Part shown: positions 16,084 to 24,755 of the stretch, in pieces
How positions within the stretch are numbered: the first letter of the stretch is position 1
Layout of the letters: every line of letters begins with the position of its first letter
Assembly: GCF_008933165.1 (NCBI RefSeq)
Contig: NZ_WBVQ01000002.1
Coordinates: 519,569 to 583,568 of the forward strand
From: Phaeocystidibacter marisrubri
Lineage (GTDB): Bacteria; Bacteroidota; Bacteroidia; Flavobacteriales; Schleiferiaceae
Length of the DNA stretch: 64,000 bases
Direction of reading: 5' to 3'
The notes under the pieces: model-generated
What the model was told of the DNA's origin: nothing
The model's input: the letters and a program-made list of their open reading frames with translations, nothing else
Databases searched by the model: none
Translations under genes and position numbers: made by a program

Positions 16084-17163
16084 GTGAAAAACAGTCTATT
16101 CCAGCAGAACAATGGTTCATGGACCGTAACCGGAACCATGTCGGGCACCTCATTAGATGGCCTCGATCTCTGTACGTCCACATTTCATTTGGAAGACGGC
16201 TCTTGGCGTTTCGAAATTCTAAAGGCAGAAACCATCCCTTATCCGCCAGAACTTCTTCAAAAAATAGAGAAAGCGTACACCATCTCATCACCGAATGAAG
16301 CGACTGAAATAGATGTTGTGCTGAGCACCTATATCGGAGAACAAGTGAGGAATCACATTTCCAACCTTGAAACGAAGGTAAATTTGCTTGGATCTCACGG
16401 ACATACCGTACTTCATCAACCCGAGAAAGGCCTGACTTATCAAATTGGAAATCGACCCGAACTTCGAAGTGCCGCTGGCCTTCCTACAGTCTGTGATTTT
16501 AGGGTTGGAGATGTTGATCTTGGCGGACAAGGAGCTCCGCTCGTTCCCATCGGAGACGCTCTTCTCTTTTCAGAATACGACGTCTGTTTGAACCTCGGTG
16601 GATTTGCCAACTTATCCCTCGAGAGAGAGAACAGAAGAGTGGCTTGGGACATTTGCCCTGTAAATATTGGACTCAATCACTTCGCGGCTAAGATGGGATT
16701 GGAATACGACAAGAACGGTCACATCGCCGCCTCTAATGCCATGGATGGACCAACCTTCTATCATCTAAATCAACTTCCTTATTTCTCAGAAGATCCTCCA
16801 AAATCCTTAGGAAGAGAGTGGTTTGAGAATGCTATTCTTCCCAAACTTGACCAATTGAACCACGAGGCGTCTATCGCCACGCTGACAGGATTAGCGGCCT
16901 ATCAAATTGCCAAAACCTTGCAGGAAGTAGACGCCCAAAACGTTTTATGCACGGGAGGCGGCGCGTATAACAAACACCTCATTAACATGGTAAAGCAATC
17001 CATTTCGGGCGAGCTTACCCTTCCAGAATCTACGGTCATTAATTACAAAGAGGCACTAATTTTCGGCTTCTTGGCACTTCTAAAAATGCGCGGTGAAACC
17101 AACGTATTAGCATCGGTTACCGGAGCGAGCAAAGACCACAGTTCAGGCGTGATTTACGCTTAA
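16084..17163 (+). CDS. anmK: anhydro-N-acetylmuramic acid kinase
   Basis: 359 residues. The N-terminal GTMSGTSLDGLD (residues 17-28) is the ATP-binding signature of AnmK, which phosphorylates 1,6-anhydro-MurNAc during peptidoglycan recycling to give MurNAc-6-P. Further family motifs are LLGSHGHTVLHQP near 98, DLGGQGAPLVPIGD near 152 and the CTGGGAYN segment near 290. The start is a GTG. It ends 4 nt inside the 3' end of the convergent response regulator gene. Confidence 0.93.
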   Translation: MKNSLFQQNNGSWTVTGTMSGTSLDGLDLCTSTFHLEDGSWRFEILKAETIPYPPELLQKIEKAYTISSPNEATEIDVVLSTYIGEQVRNHISNLETKVNLLGSHGHTVLHQPEKGLTYQIGNRPELRSAAGLPTVCDFRVGDVDLGGQGAPLVPIGDALLFSEYDVCLNLGGFANLSLERENRRVAWDICPVNIGLNHFAAKMGLEYDKNGHIAASNAMDGPTFYHLNQLPYFSEDPPKSLGREWFENAILPKLDQLNHEASIATLTGLAAYQIAKTLQEVDAQNVLCTGGGAYNKHLINMVKQSISGELTLPESTVINYKEALIFGFLALLKMRGETNVLASVTGASKDHSSGVIYA

Positions 17164-17852
17164 TTGGTCACATGGAAGACAAATCCAACGCCATGGACGT
17201 TTTCAATCTCAAGATGCGTTTCGGCAAGCATCTTTCTCAATCGAGAGATAAACACATCTAAAGACCGACCGAGGAAATAATCGTCATCTCCCCAAACAGC
17301 GAGTAAGATTTCTTCTCGCTTCAGTGTCTTGTTGGCGTGTTTCCAAAGAAACTCCAACACCTCTGCCTCTCGAGCGGTGAGCTTTACGTCCTTATCAAAA
17401 AGTTGAATTCTAAATTCGGTGGGGCGAAACACCACATCTGAAGCCACATATTCTTCAATGGCTGTATTCACGGCACCCGACCGACGCAAAAAAACCTCAA
17501 TCTTCAAGAGTAACTCTTCAATTCGAAACGGCTTCACCAAATAGTCATCCGCACCAATCCGCAGGGCCGTGATTCGATCTTCCACCAGTGTTCTTGCCGA
17601 TAAAAAGATAATGGGTACTTCTCGATTGGCCTTCCGAATTCGTTCGGCTACTGTAAGCCCATCTATGCCTGGCAACATAATATCCAGAATGCACAGGTCA
17701 AAATGCGAAGCATTCACCTGACTCAAGGCCTCTTCCCCAGTTTCCACATGTACCACTTCATACCCTTTCAAACTCAAGTGATCGGAAGTTAGAAAGGCCA
17801 GTGTTTCATCATCCTCCAAATACAAAATGCGGATATCCGATTGTGCTCTCAT
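17160..17852 (-). CDS. OmpR/PhoB-family response regulator
   Basis: 230 residues. The receiver domain (about 6-118) has the acidic pocket ED at 13-14, the phosphoacceptor Asp57 in CILDIMLPG and the lysine in LVKPF. A winged-helix DNA-binding domain (about 135-230) ends the protein. The start at 17852 forms an ATGA overlap with the sensor kinase stop, better supported than an in-frame ATG 66 nt upstream that lies inside the kinase gene. It pairs with the kinase gene directly upstream. Confidence 0.93.
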   Translation of the reverse strand: MRAQSDIRILYLEDDETLAFLTSDHLSLKGYEVVHVETGEEALSQVNASHFDLCILDIMLPGIDGLTVAERIRKANREVPIIFLSARTLVEDRITALRIGADDYLVKPFRIEELLLKIEVFLRRSGAVNTAIEEYVASDVVFRPTEFRIQLFDKDVKLTAREAEVLEFLWKHANKTLKREEILLAVWGDDDYFLGRSLDVFISRLRKMLAETHLEIENVHGVGFVFHVTN

Positions 17853-19081
17853 GATTTTGGAATGATTATGTAAATGGCCGTTCCGCCTAAGTCGGAGTCT
17901 GCAACTTCTATTTTCCAACCGTGCGCCTTTACTACGTGACTTACATAGTAAAGACCAAGGCCAAAACCCTTCGCTTCTTCTCTGGTTGACGAGCGATAGA
18001 ACTTGCCAAATACCCGTTTCCTCTCAGCCACGGGGATTCCCGTACCGTTGTCTTCTACGCGAATCACCGTGCCGTCCCTTCGAACTTCACATTGAATCCG
18101 CACCTCACCATTTCCGTACTTGGCTGCATTGTCAATTAAGTTGAAAAGGATATTCTTCAAATGGATGGGATCGGCCACCACTTCACCTGCTTTTCCCACC
18201 ACATCAAACTGAACCTTTTGGTAGGATAATCGAAGCCCGTCTAATACCTCTTCGCAAAGACTAGTAAAGGACACCGACTCCATCTTCAGAGGGAGAGATC
18301 GAGCTTCAACTCTTGCCAACTCGAGGATACGCTCCACTTCTGAGTTCAAGCGATCACTGGAAGAAATGAGCGCTTTCGCGTACTTCAAGTTCCTATCGTC
18401 ATTGATCACTTCTGGCTGTTCAATCAAGTAAGCAGAAGCCAATCGAATGGAAGAAAGCGGTGTTTTAAACTCGTGGGCCATGGCGTTGATAAAGTCGCGT
18501 TGCATGGAGGCATAACGATGTTGCCGACTAAATGCAAACACTGAGTAAACGTAGATGGCAAGAACCACAATGAGTAATACCGTAAGTAATATCCACTCAC
18601 TTAAAGAAGACACCACAAACTTGGTTCGGCCTGGAAAACGAACTGCAAAATAGTACACATAGTCATCTAGTTTTGGGAAATACTCCGACTCACGTGGCTC
18701 TTCTCCACTTACAGAAACATAACTCCCATAGACCATTTCATTGTCGTAGCAATTGTAAATAGCATACTCAAAATCCAGATTAACCGCTCTTCTAGCCAGT
18801 TCAACTTCCAAGAAGTACTCGAGGAGAGAGGCGTCAATTTCCGCTTCGGTATTCACTGCGTAATAATCCGCAGAGATTCGTTTAACGGGGTTGTTTTGAG
18901 GAAGAGGTTGATCTCGGTACAACTGCTTGACCACTTCGAGCAAAGCAATATGAATGCTCTCGTCCAAGCGGTCTTGTTCATTCTCAAAAGTTTGATACAA
19001 CCAATACGATTGCAAACCCAGAACCCCTGCTATAGCGAGGAACCCGATAACAACTACAATTTTAATACTCTTCGTATCCAC
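17849..19081 (-). CDS. membrane sensor histidine kinase
   Basis: 410 residues. TM1 is at about 8-28 and TM2 at about 168-190, enclosing a ~140-residue periplasmic sensor of no recognised family. The H-box MAHEFKTPLSS (His near 203), N-box NLIDNAAKYG, G1 box EDNGTGIP and G2 box GFGLGLYYV follow. It autophosphorylates and should transfer phosphate to the response regulator encoded by the overlapping downstream gene. The signal is unknown. Confidence 0.93.
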   Translation of the reverse strand: MDTKSIKIVVVIGFLAIAGVLGLQSYWLYQTFENEQDRLDESIHIALLEVVKQLYRDQPLPQNNPVKRISADYYAVNTEAEIDASLLEYFLEVELARRAVNLDFEYAIYNCYDNEMVYGSYVSVSGEEPRESEYFPKLDDYVYYFAVRFPGRTKFVVSSLSEWILLTVLLIVVLAIYVYSVFAFSRQHRYASMQRDFINAMAHEFKTPLSSIRLASAYLIEQPEVINDDRNLKYAKALISSSDRLNSEVERILELARVEARSLPLKMESVSFTSLCEEVLDGLRLSYQKVQFDVVGKAGEVVADPIHLKNILFNLIDNAAKYGNGEVRIQCEVRRDGTVIRVEDNGTGIPVAERKRVFGKFYRSSTREEAKGFGLGLYYVSHVVKAHGWKIEVADSDLGGTAIYIIIPKS

Positions 19082-19237
19082 GGTTCAAGGGTAGTAATTT
19101 GGCGACGTATTTCTCTCTTCCAAAAGAGGGTTAACAGGTCATTAACAAAGGTTCACAATTCGTTGTGCAAGGGGATGGATGAAGTTAATGAGCTTTGAAT
19201 TCAAGAGCGATTTTGCTCCCAACTAAAATTCACTCAT

Positions 19238-19621
19238 ATGAATATTCTACAATCATCCCTCGTTAGCTTATCCCTTCTCATCGGTGCTCCGTTCTATTCG
19301 TCTAGCGATAGTGCCGCTTCTTTCAAATGGGAAAGTACCACAGTTGATCTCGGCGAGATCCCACACAACATTCCTGCCGAAATTCAATTCGAATTCACCA
19401 ATGATGGTGAAGAACCTCTTATCATCAGTAATGTTCGACCAAGCTGTGGTTGCACGGTTGCCGATTTTCCGCGCACACCTATCGCCCCCGGTGAATCGGC
19501 TCTAATTAAGGCCGAATACAACGCCAAATCACTCGGTCAATTTCAGAAGAGCATCACTGTTCAATCCAATGCAGAGCAAGCCACTCAAGTCTTGACCTTT
19601 AAAGGTCGTGTGGTGGAGTAA
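19238..19621 (+). CDS. secreted DUF1573-family protein
   Basis: 127 residues. A signal peptide precedes a single Ig-like DUF1573 domain with the family motif VRPSCGCTVADFPRTPIAPG near residue 67 (two cysteines, CGC). The family is widespread and abundant in secreted proteins of Bacteroidota, but its role is not established. It is a single-gene unit that ends in a terminator. Confidence 0.85.
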   Translation: MNILQSSLVSLSLLIGAPFYSSSDSAASFKWESTTVDLGEIPHNIPAEIQFEFTNDGEEPLIISNVRPSCGCTVADFPRTPIAPGESALIKAEYNAKSLGQFQKSITVQSNAEQATQVLTFKGRVVE

Positions 19622-19643
19622 AACCACTTCGCACTACAATTGA

Positions 19644-19672
19644 GCCCTCTGATGAAAATCGGAGGGCTTTTT
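19644..19672 (+). terminator. rho-independent terminator
   Basis: An inverted repeat gccctc / gagggc (19644-19649 and 19662-19667) is followed directly by five T residues, 22 nt after the DUF1573 stop codon. Confidence 0.85.
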
Positions 19673-19733
19673 CATTCCGTCCATCAAATATCAATTGAAA
19701 CCAAAAAACAACATTCGTTTTAACTACAGAGCT

Positions 19734-19741
19734 TACCTTTG
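19734..19741 (+). promoter_or_regulatory. Bacteroidota -7 promoter element (TACCTTTG)
   Basis: TACCTTTG matches TAnnTTTG and lies about 60 nt ahead of the dehydrogenase ATG at 19801. Confidence 0.5.
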
Positions 19742-19800
19742 GGCGACTTTTAGAGAGTGTTAGACCTCTAATTCAACGGATATTCAGAAGCAATAAGAAT

Positions 19801-21027
19801 ATGAAAGATCGTCTCAAAGCATACGAGCAGAAACCAGCAGAAATTGTTTTTCACTGGCAAGATTCAGAAACAGAAGCACGTGGTTGGACCGTAATTAACA
19901 GCCTTCGCGGGGGTGCAGCCGGTGGCGGAACTCGCATGCGTGCTGGACTTACGGAACACGAAGTTCTATCTCTAGCCAAGACCATGGAAATCAAATTCAC
20001 CGTTGCTGGTCCAGCTATTGGCGGTGCTAAGAGCGGTATCGATTTTGATCCAAACGATCCTCGCAAAGACGGTGTTCTTCGCCGTTGGTACAACGCGGTT
20101 CGTCCCCTTCTCAAAAACTACTACGGAACTGGCGGCGACCTCAACGTAGATCAAAAATCTGAGGTTATTCCCATCACTCGTGAATTGGGAATTCTTCACC
20201 CTCAAGAAGGTGTTCTTCAAGGACACTACAATCCATCTCCAGAAGACAAAGCGCTCAAAATTCGCCAACTTCAAGATGGAGTAAGTTTGATGGTTAAAGA
20301 TGAAACCCTCACCCCAAACACCAATGGAGACGACAAAGTTGGCGATCTCATCACAGGCTATGGCGTGGCCGAAAGTGTTCGTCACTTCTATGAAATCTGG
20401 GGCGGCGACTTGAGCGACAAGCGTGTCATCATTCAAGGGTGGGGAGTGGTTGCAGCTCCGGCAGCATATTACCTATCTCAAGCAGGTGCTAAGATTGTCG
20501 GCATCATCGACAGAGTGGGCGGATTGGTAAAAGAAGAAGGCTTCACCTTTGAAGAAATCAAAGAACTTGTATTGGCCAAGACCGGAAACTTCTTGGTATC
20601 CGATAACATGATGTCGTTTGAAGAAGCGAATGAAAAAATTTGGAGCATTGGCGCTGAAGTATTCATTCCAGCTGCGGCTTCTAGATTGATCACTCGCGAA
20701 CAACTCGACACAATGTCCGCCAATGGACTCGAAGTGATCAGCTCTGGGGCTAACGTTCCATTCGCCGATCGTGAAATCTTCTACGGTCCTATTGCTGAAC
20801 ATGCAGACAATAGCGTTGCTGTAATCCCTGACTTTATTTCAAACTGTGGAATGGCCCGTGTATTTGGCTACTTGATGCAAGACCATGCAGAAGTAACCGA
20901 CGTTGCCATCTTCAAAGACACTAGCAACGTGATTCGCGAAGCCTTAGCCAAGGTACACGCAAAGAGCGATAAAAGAACGCATGTAACAGATACTGCGTAC
21001 AGCATTGCACTAGATCAGCTCAACTAA
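19801..21027 (+). CDS. Glu/Leu/Phe/Val family amino-acid dehydrogenase
   Basis: 408 residues. The N-terminal domain has RGGAAGGGTRMR near 38-49 and PAIGGAKSGIDFDP near 72, with the catalytic lysine of the Glu/Leu/Phe/Val dehydrogenase family. A Rossmann NAD(P)-binding domain follows (IQGWGVVAAPAAYYLSQAG near 211). It should carry out reversible oxidative deamination of an amino acid. Whether the substrate is glutamate, leucine or another cannot be read from sequence. It may be co-transcribed with nhaD 33 nt downstream. Confidence 0.85.
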   Translation: MKDRLKAYEQKPAEIVFHWQDSETEARGWTVINSLRGGAAGGGTRMRAGLTEHEVLSLAKTMEIKFTVAGPAIGGAKSGIDFDPNDPRKDGVLRRWYNAVRPLLKNYYGTGGDLNVDQKSEVIPITRELGILHPQEGVLQGHYNPSPEDKALKIRQLQDGVSLMVKDETLTPNTNGDDKVGDLITGYGVAESVRHFYEIWGGDLSDKRVIIQGWGVVAAPAAYYLSQAGAKIVGIIDRVGGLVKEEGFTFEEIKELVLAKTGNFLVSDNMMSFEEANEKIWSIGAEVFIPAAASRLITREQLDTMSANGLEVISSGANVPFADREIFYGPIAEHADNSVAVIPDFISNCGMARVFGYLMQDHAEVTDVAIFKDTSNVIREALAKVHAKSDKRTHVTDTAYSIALDQLN

Positions 21028-21060
21028 CCACACACAACTACTCACTAAAAGCCGTTTGTC

Positions 21061-22461
21061 ATGTATTTAGCAATGGTCGTTGTCTTCATTTTGGGTTACG
21101 CAGCAATTGCGTTTGAACACCAAATTCACATTGATAAGGCAGCCTCTGCTCTAGTAACGGGTGTTCTTTGTTGGACACTTTACGTTCTTGGAGCTTACGA
21201 AATAGTGGACTTTAGCGGAATAGACGAAGCTGTTCTCAGCATACTGAATTCGCATTCCCACGAACCATTAACACAAGAGCTCCTAATTACAGAATACGTC
21301 ACCCATCACCAGATGTTGGAGTCGCTTTCTGAAATTGCAAGCATCCTCTTCTTCCTTATTGGTGCAATGACCATTGTAGAATTGGTAGACGCTCACGAAG
21401 GATTCACTGTAATTACAGATAAAATTCGCACCACTTCCAAGGTGAAGTTGATGTGGATAATCGCCATTCTTTCCTTCTTCTTTAGTGCGGCACTCGACAA
21501 CCTTACGACATCCATTGTAATGGTTTCGCTTCTCAAGAAACTCATCGACGATCAACAGACCCGCTGGCTGTTCGCTGGTTTGGTAGTTATTGCGGCAAAC
21601 GCCGGGGGTGCATGGTCGCCAATTGGAGACGTAACGACCACCATGCTATGGATTTCTGGTCAGATTACGACTGGGGAAATCGTAACGGGTGTATTCTTGC
21701 CTTCATTGGTTTGTCTCATTGTTCCATTGACGATTTTATCGCTTAGAACCAAGGGCACCATCAAGCGACCTGTTCGTCAGGAAACGGCTGATCACTACCT
21801 GGATCCTACCACTCCAATGGAGAGAAACGTGGTATTCTTTGCCGGTGTAGCAGGACTTTTATTCGTCCCTGTCTTCAAGAGTATTACACACCTTCCTCCA
21901 TTTATGGGAATGATGTTGAGCTTGGGTTCTCTTTGGATATTGACTGATATTCTCCACAGAAGTAAGAATCAAGCCTTCAAATCTCGTCACAGCGTTATTG
22001 GTGTGATTCGCAAAATCGACACCCCTTCTGTATTGTTTTTCTTGGGAATTCTACTTGCCGTAGGAAGTCTCCAAAATGCGGGACAACTAACGCAGATGGC
22101 CAATATGCTAGACAACTCCATCGGTACAGATACGGAAACAGGAGTGTATGGAGTAGGAATCATCATTGGACTGTTGAGTTCCATCGTAGATAACGTTCCA
22201 TTGGTAGCAGCGTCTATGGGTATGTACCCAATCAATCCAACCGGCTTCTTCGCACAGGATGGTTTGTTCTGGGAATTCCTCGCTTACTGTGCTGGTACAG
22301 GAGGTTCTGCCCTTATCATTGGCTCTGCCGCTGGTGTAGCCGTAATGGGCCTCGAAAGAATGTCCTTTGGCTGGTACCTCAAGAAGATCTCTCTACTCGC
22401 TATCATCGGCTATCTCAGCGGTGCGGTAGTGTATATTTTGGAGCACGTTTTGTTTCATTGA
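21061..22461 (+). CDS. nhaD: NhaD-type sodium:proton antiporter
   Basis: 466 residues with about 11-13 hydrophobic helices. Diagnostic segments are SAALDNLTTSIVMVSLL near 143, ANAGGAWSPIGDVTTTMLW near 180 and SSIVDNVPLVAASMGMYP near 376. They match the IT-superfamily NhaD Na+/H+ antiporters common in marine and halophilic bacteria. It exports Na+ at the inner membrane, which fits a marine or brackish lifestyle (inference). Confidence 0.88.
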   Translation: MYLAMVVVFILGYAAIAFEHQIHIDKAASALVTGVLCWTLYVLGAYEIVDFSGIDEAVLSILNSHSHEPLTQELLITEYVTHHQMLESLSEIASILFFLIGAMTIVELVDAHEGFTVITDKIRTTSKVKLMWIIAILSFFFSAALDNLTTSIVMVSLLKKLIDDQQTRWLFAGLVVIAANAGGAWSPIGDVTTTMLWISGQITTGEIVTGVFLPSLVCLIVPLTILSLRTKGTIKRPVRQETADHYLDPTTPMERNVVFFAGVAGLLFVPVFKSITHLPPFMGMMLSLGSLWILTDILHRSKNQAFKSRHSVIGVIRKIDTPSVLFFLGILLAVGSLQNAGQLTQMANMLDNSIGTDTETGVYGVGIIIGLLSSIVDNVPLVAASMGMYPINPTGFFAQDGLFWEFLAYCAGTGGSALIIGSAAGVAVMGLERMSFGWYLKKISLLAIIGYLSGAVVYILEHVLFH

Positions 22462-22467
22462 GTTCGG

Positions 22468-22520
22468 AGATTTGGAGTTTCGGGTTAGGGTTCGGGGTTT
22501 CAGGTTCGGAGTTTCGAGTC
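22468..22520. repeat. low-complexity ggttcgg/gtttcgg repeats
   Basis: Imperfect iterations of gttcgg(a/g)gttt and related words occur just after nhaD. There is no coding capacity. The texture resembles the guanine-rich strand of the repeats at the left end of the window. Confidence 0.45.
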
Positions 22521-22544
22521 CTAAGTATGGAGTTATACATTATT

Positions 22545-22578
22545 GAAAGCCTCGGCAGAAATCTTGGGGCTTTCTTGG
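22545..22578 (+). terminator. possible rho-independent terminator after nhaD
   Basis: An inverted repeat gaaagcc / ggctttc (22545-22551 and 22568-22574) with a 16-nt loop is followed by a T/G-rich tail. It is weaker than the other terminators in the window. Confidence 0.4.
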
Positions 22579-22620
22579 TTGTCAGGCTATAGTCTATAGT
22601 AGGCGGCCTTTACCCCCCTC

Positions 22621-22704
22621 CCTGCGAAGCCACCTGCGTAAGCGAATTGCGAAGCTACCTGCGCAAGCCCTTGCACAGCCCTTGCGAAGCTACCTGCGCA
22701 GCCC
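22621..22704. repeat. intergenic repeat family, second locus (tgcgaagcyacctgcg units)
   Basis: Three diverged units of the form ttgcgaagctacctgcgcaagccc (about 22622, 22648 and 22683) plus a partial ttgcacagccc. They belong to the same family as the tandem repeat at 6939-7018, with tgcgaagc and acctgc as the shared words. Where units abut, cgcaag/cttgcg forms a short palindrome. The whole 22462-22852 gap holds only this, the preceding repeats and the upstream region of exbB. Confidence 0.7.
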
Positions 22705-22852
22705 TACACAGCCTCCACTAACCCCACATTGTTAATATCCTTTAAGAGAGGCGCAACTAAGGGGAGATGAAAACTGCTAAGTTTGGACAATATGCTAAAC
22801 TCCGCGCGTTATACGTTGGAGTAAAGAGATCCGAACAAAACACTGAATAACA

Positions 22853-23569
22853 ATGTCCATCACGGCTTTGAACTTCCTTCAAATTGACATGGCAAGCACT
22901 CCAGTAGATACTGCGGGCGCTGCAGAAACCACTGAGAAAACCCTTTCTGTCATCAGCTTGATTACAAGCGGTGGTATTGGAGGTATTGTTATCATGGGTA
23001 TGCTCTTCGTGCTATCCATTATTGCAGTCTACATATTTGTGGAGCGATTTGGCGCCATCAAACGTGCGAACAAGCAAGACCCGAACTTCATGAACAACTT
23101 GAAAGACCACATTGCCAATGGCAAGATGGAATCGGCCAAGGCACTTTGTGAAAGTACCGATACACCTGTAGCTCGACTCTTGGAAAAAGGAGTAGTGCGC
23201 ATTGGTAAATCAATGGGCGATATTTCTGCCTCCATTGAAAACCAAGGTAAAATCGAGGTTCAAAAACTAGAAAGTGGTTTGCCTTACTTGGCAACAATTG
23301 CCGGTGGTGCTCCTATGATTGGTTTCTTGGGAACGGTGATCGGGATGGTATTGGCCTTTAAAGAGATGGCCAATGCAGGCGGACAGATTGACGTGAGCTT
23401 GCTTGCCGAAGGTATCTATACCGCAATGACAACTACTGTAGGGGGTCTCTTTGTGGGGATTCTCGCTTACTTTGGATACAATTACCTCACTACTCGTGTA
23501 GAGAGCGTGATCTACAAAATGGAAGTTAGCGCTACCGAATTCTTGGACTTGCTTCACGAACCCGTATAA
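22853..23569 (+). CDS. exbB: MotA/TolQ/ExbB proton channel protein
   Basis: 238 residues. Three transmembrane helices (about 40-64, 138-160 and 180-205) surround a cytoplasmic loop. The conserved region from LATIAGGAPMIGFLGTVIGM near 146 is diagnostic for ExbB/TolQ. With ExbD it forms the inner-membrane proton channel that energises TonB. The operon order exbB-exbD-tonB with gaps of 17 and 6 nt supports this. An alternative start is Met13. Confidence 0.9.
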   Translation: MSITALNFLQIDMASTPVDTAGAAETTEKTLSVISLITSGGIGGIVIMGMLFVLSIIAVYIFVERFGAIKRANKQDPNFMNNLKDHIANGKMESAKALCESTDTPVARLLEKGVVRIGKSMGDISASIENQGKIEVQKLESGLPYLATIAGGAPMIGFLGTVIGMVLAFKEMANAGGQIDVSLLAEGIYTAMTTTVGGLFVGILAYFGYNYLTTRVESVIYKMEVSATEFLDLLHEPV

Positions 23570-23586
23570 CCCATCAACCTCAAACG

Positions 23587-23979
23587 ATGAATTTCAACAG
23601 AAAAAATAAGGTCAGTGCCGATTTTGCCATGAGCTCCATGACAGACTTGGTATTCCTTTTGCTGATCTTCTTTATGTTGACATCCACGTTGGTGACTTCA
23701 CGTGCATTGGATTTGAATTTGCCAAAAAGCAATGCACAAACCGTGAAGCGACAGGATGTTGATGTATCGGTAACGAAAGATTTGCGCTACTCGGTTAATG
23801 GTACGGAAATCAATGTAGGTCAACTCGAAACGGTCATTATGGACGCAGTTCGTGGAATTGAAGACCCCGTGATAATCCTCCATGCCGACCAAGACATTGC
23901 GCTTGGAGACGCTGTTCACGTAATGGATATTGCGTATCGGAATCGATTGAAGATTATCTTGGCAACGGATCCTAAATAA
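23587..23979 (+). CDS. exbD: ExbD/TolR biopolymer transport protein
   Basis: 130 residues. A short cytoplasmic N-terminus is followed by one TM helix (about 18-38) containing the functionally important aspartate in SSMTDLVFLLLIFFML, and a periplasmic domain ending ILATDPK. It is the partner of ExbB in the proton-driven motor for TonB-dependent uptake. Confidence 0.9.
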   Translation: MNFNRKNKVSADFAMSSMTDLVFLLLIFFMLTSTLVTSRALDLNLPKSNAQTVKRQDVDVSVTKDLRYSVNGTEINVGQLETVIMDAVRGIEDPVIILHADQDIALGDAVHVMDIAYRNRLKIILATDPK

Positions 23980-23985
23980 GTAGAC

Positions 23986-24750
23986 ATGGCTACGAAAGAT
24001 GAAAGAAATGGAAGAATTGGCACCATCGTGTTTCACGCGGTGATCCTCATTCTATTCTTCTTTGTAGGCTTAAAATATCAAGACCCACCACCCGAAAACG
24101 GAATCGCCATCAACTTTGGTTACGATGCAGTGGGCGGCGGAACAACCAGTTCGGCTCCTTCGGAATCTGAGCCCCAAGTAGAAGAAACGGTAACACAACC
24201 TACTACCCAGCCTACCGAAACGAATGTGGCTACCCAAGATGTTACCGATGCACCTAGTGTAAATACTCAGGAGCAAACCACCGAACCCACTCAAGAGACA
24301 CAACCCGACCCACAACCGGACAGTCGACTAACAGGAGCATTGAGCAGCGTTAGAGAAGGAACGGGAGAAGGTGAAGGCGCAACAGAAGGTGGAGGAGATC
24401 AAGGTGACCCAAATGGCGATCCAAATAGTCCAAACAGAACAGGTGTTGGCGGAACCGGAAGCGGAGGTAATTACCGCTTGGGAAATCGCAATGCACTGTC
24501 ACAACCAAAACCGACGTACGATAGTCAGGATCAAGGACGTGTGGTTGTTAAAGTCTACGTAGATAGAACCGGACGTGTAGTGAGAGCTGAACCAGGAGTA
24601 GATATTCCTGGCGACGTAGCCACGAACGTCTTTTCATCCGTTCTTTTTGACCGAGCCAGAGCAGCTGCCTTGGCTACCAAATGGCAAGGTGATCCCAACG
24701 CTGTTGAAGAGCAAATTGGGTACATCATTTACTACTTCGGTAAGCAATAA
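23986..24750 (+). CDS. energy transducer TonB-like protein
   Basis: 254 residues. One N-terminal TM helix (about 12-28) leads into a long periplasmic linker (about 45-160) rich in Pro, Thr, Gln and Glu and then in Gly, followed by a short C-terminal TonB-like domain (from about 178: GRVVVKVYVDRTGRVVRAEP). It should carry ExbBD-derived energy to outer-membrane receptors. Typical Bacteroidota TonB proteins have this form. It lies 6 nt from exbD. Confidence 0.8.
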   Translation: MATKDERNGRIGTIVFHAVILILFFFVGLKYQDPPPENGIAINFGYDAVGGGTTSSAPSESEPQVEETVTQPTTQPTETNVATQDVTDAPSVNTQEQTTEPTQETQPDPQPDSRLTGALSSVREGTGEGEGATEGGGDQGDPNGDPNSPNRTGVGGTGSGGNYRLGNRNALSQPKPTYDSQDQGRVVVKVYVDRTGRVVRAEPGVDIPGDVATNVFSSVLFDRARAAALATKWQGDPNAVEEQIGYIIYYFGKQ

Positions 24751-24755
24751 ATCAC

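Noticed and set aside
17853-17918. Longer response regulator with a 22-residue N-terminal extension
   Set aside because: The extension lies inside the kinase gene and is not receiver-like. The ATGA overlap at 17852 gives the normal receiver start.
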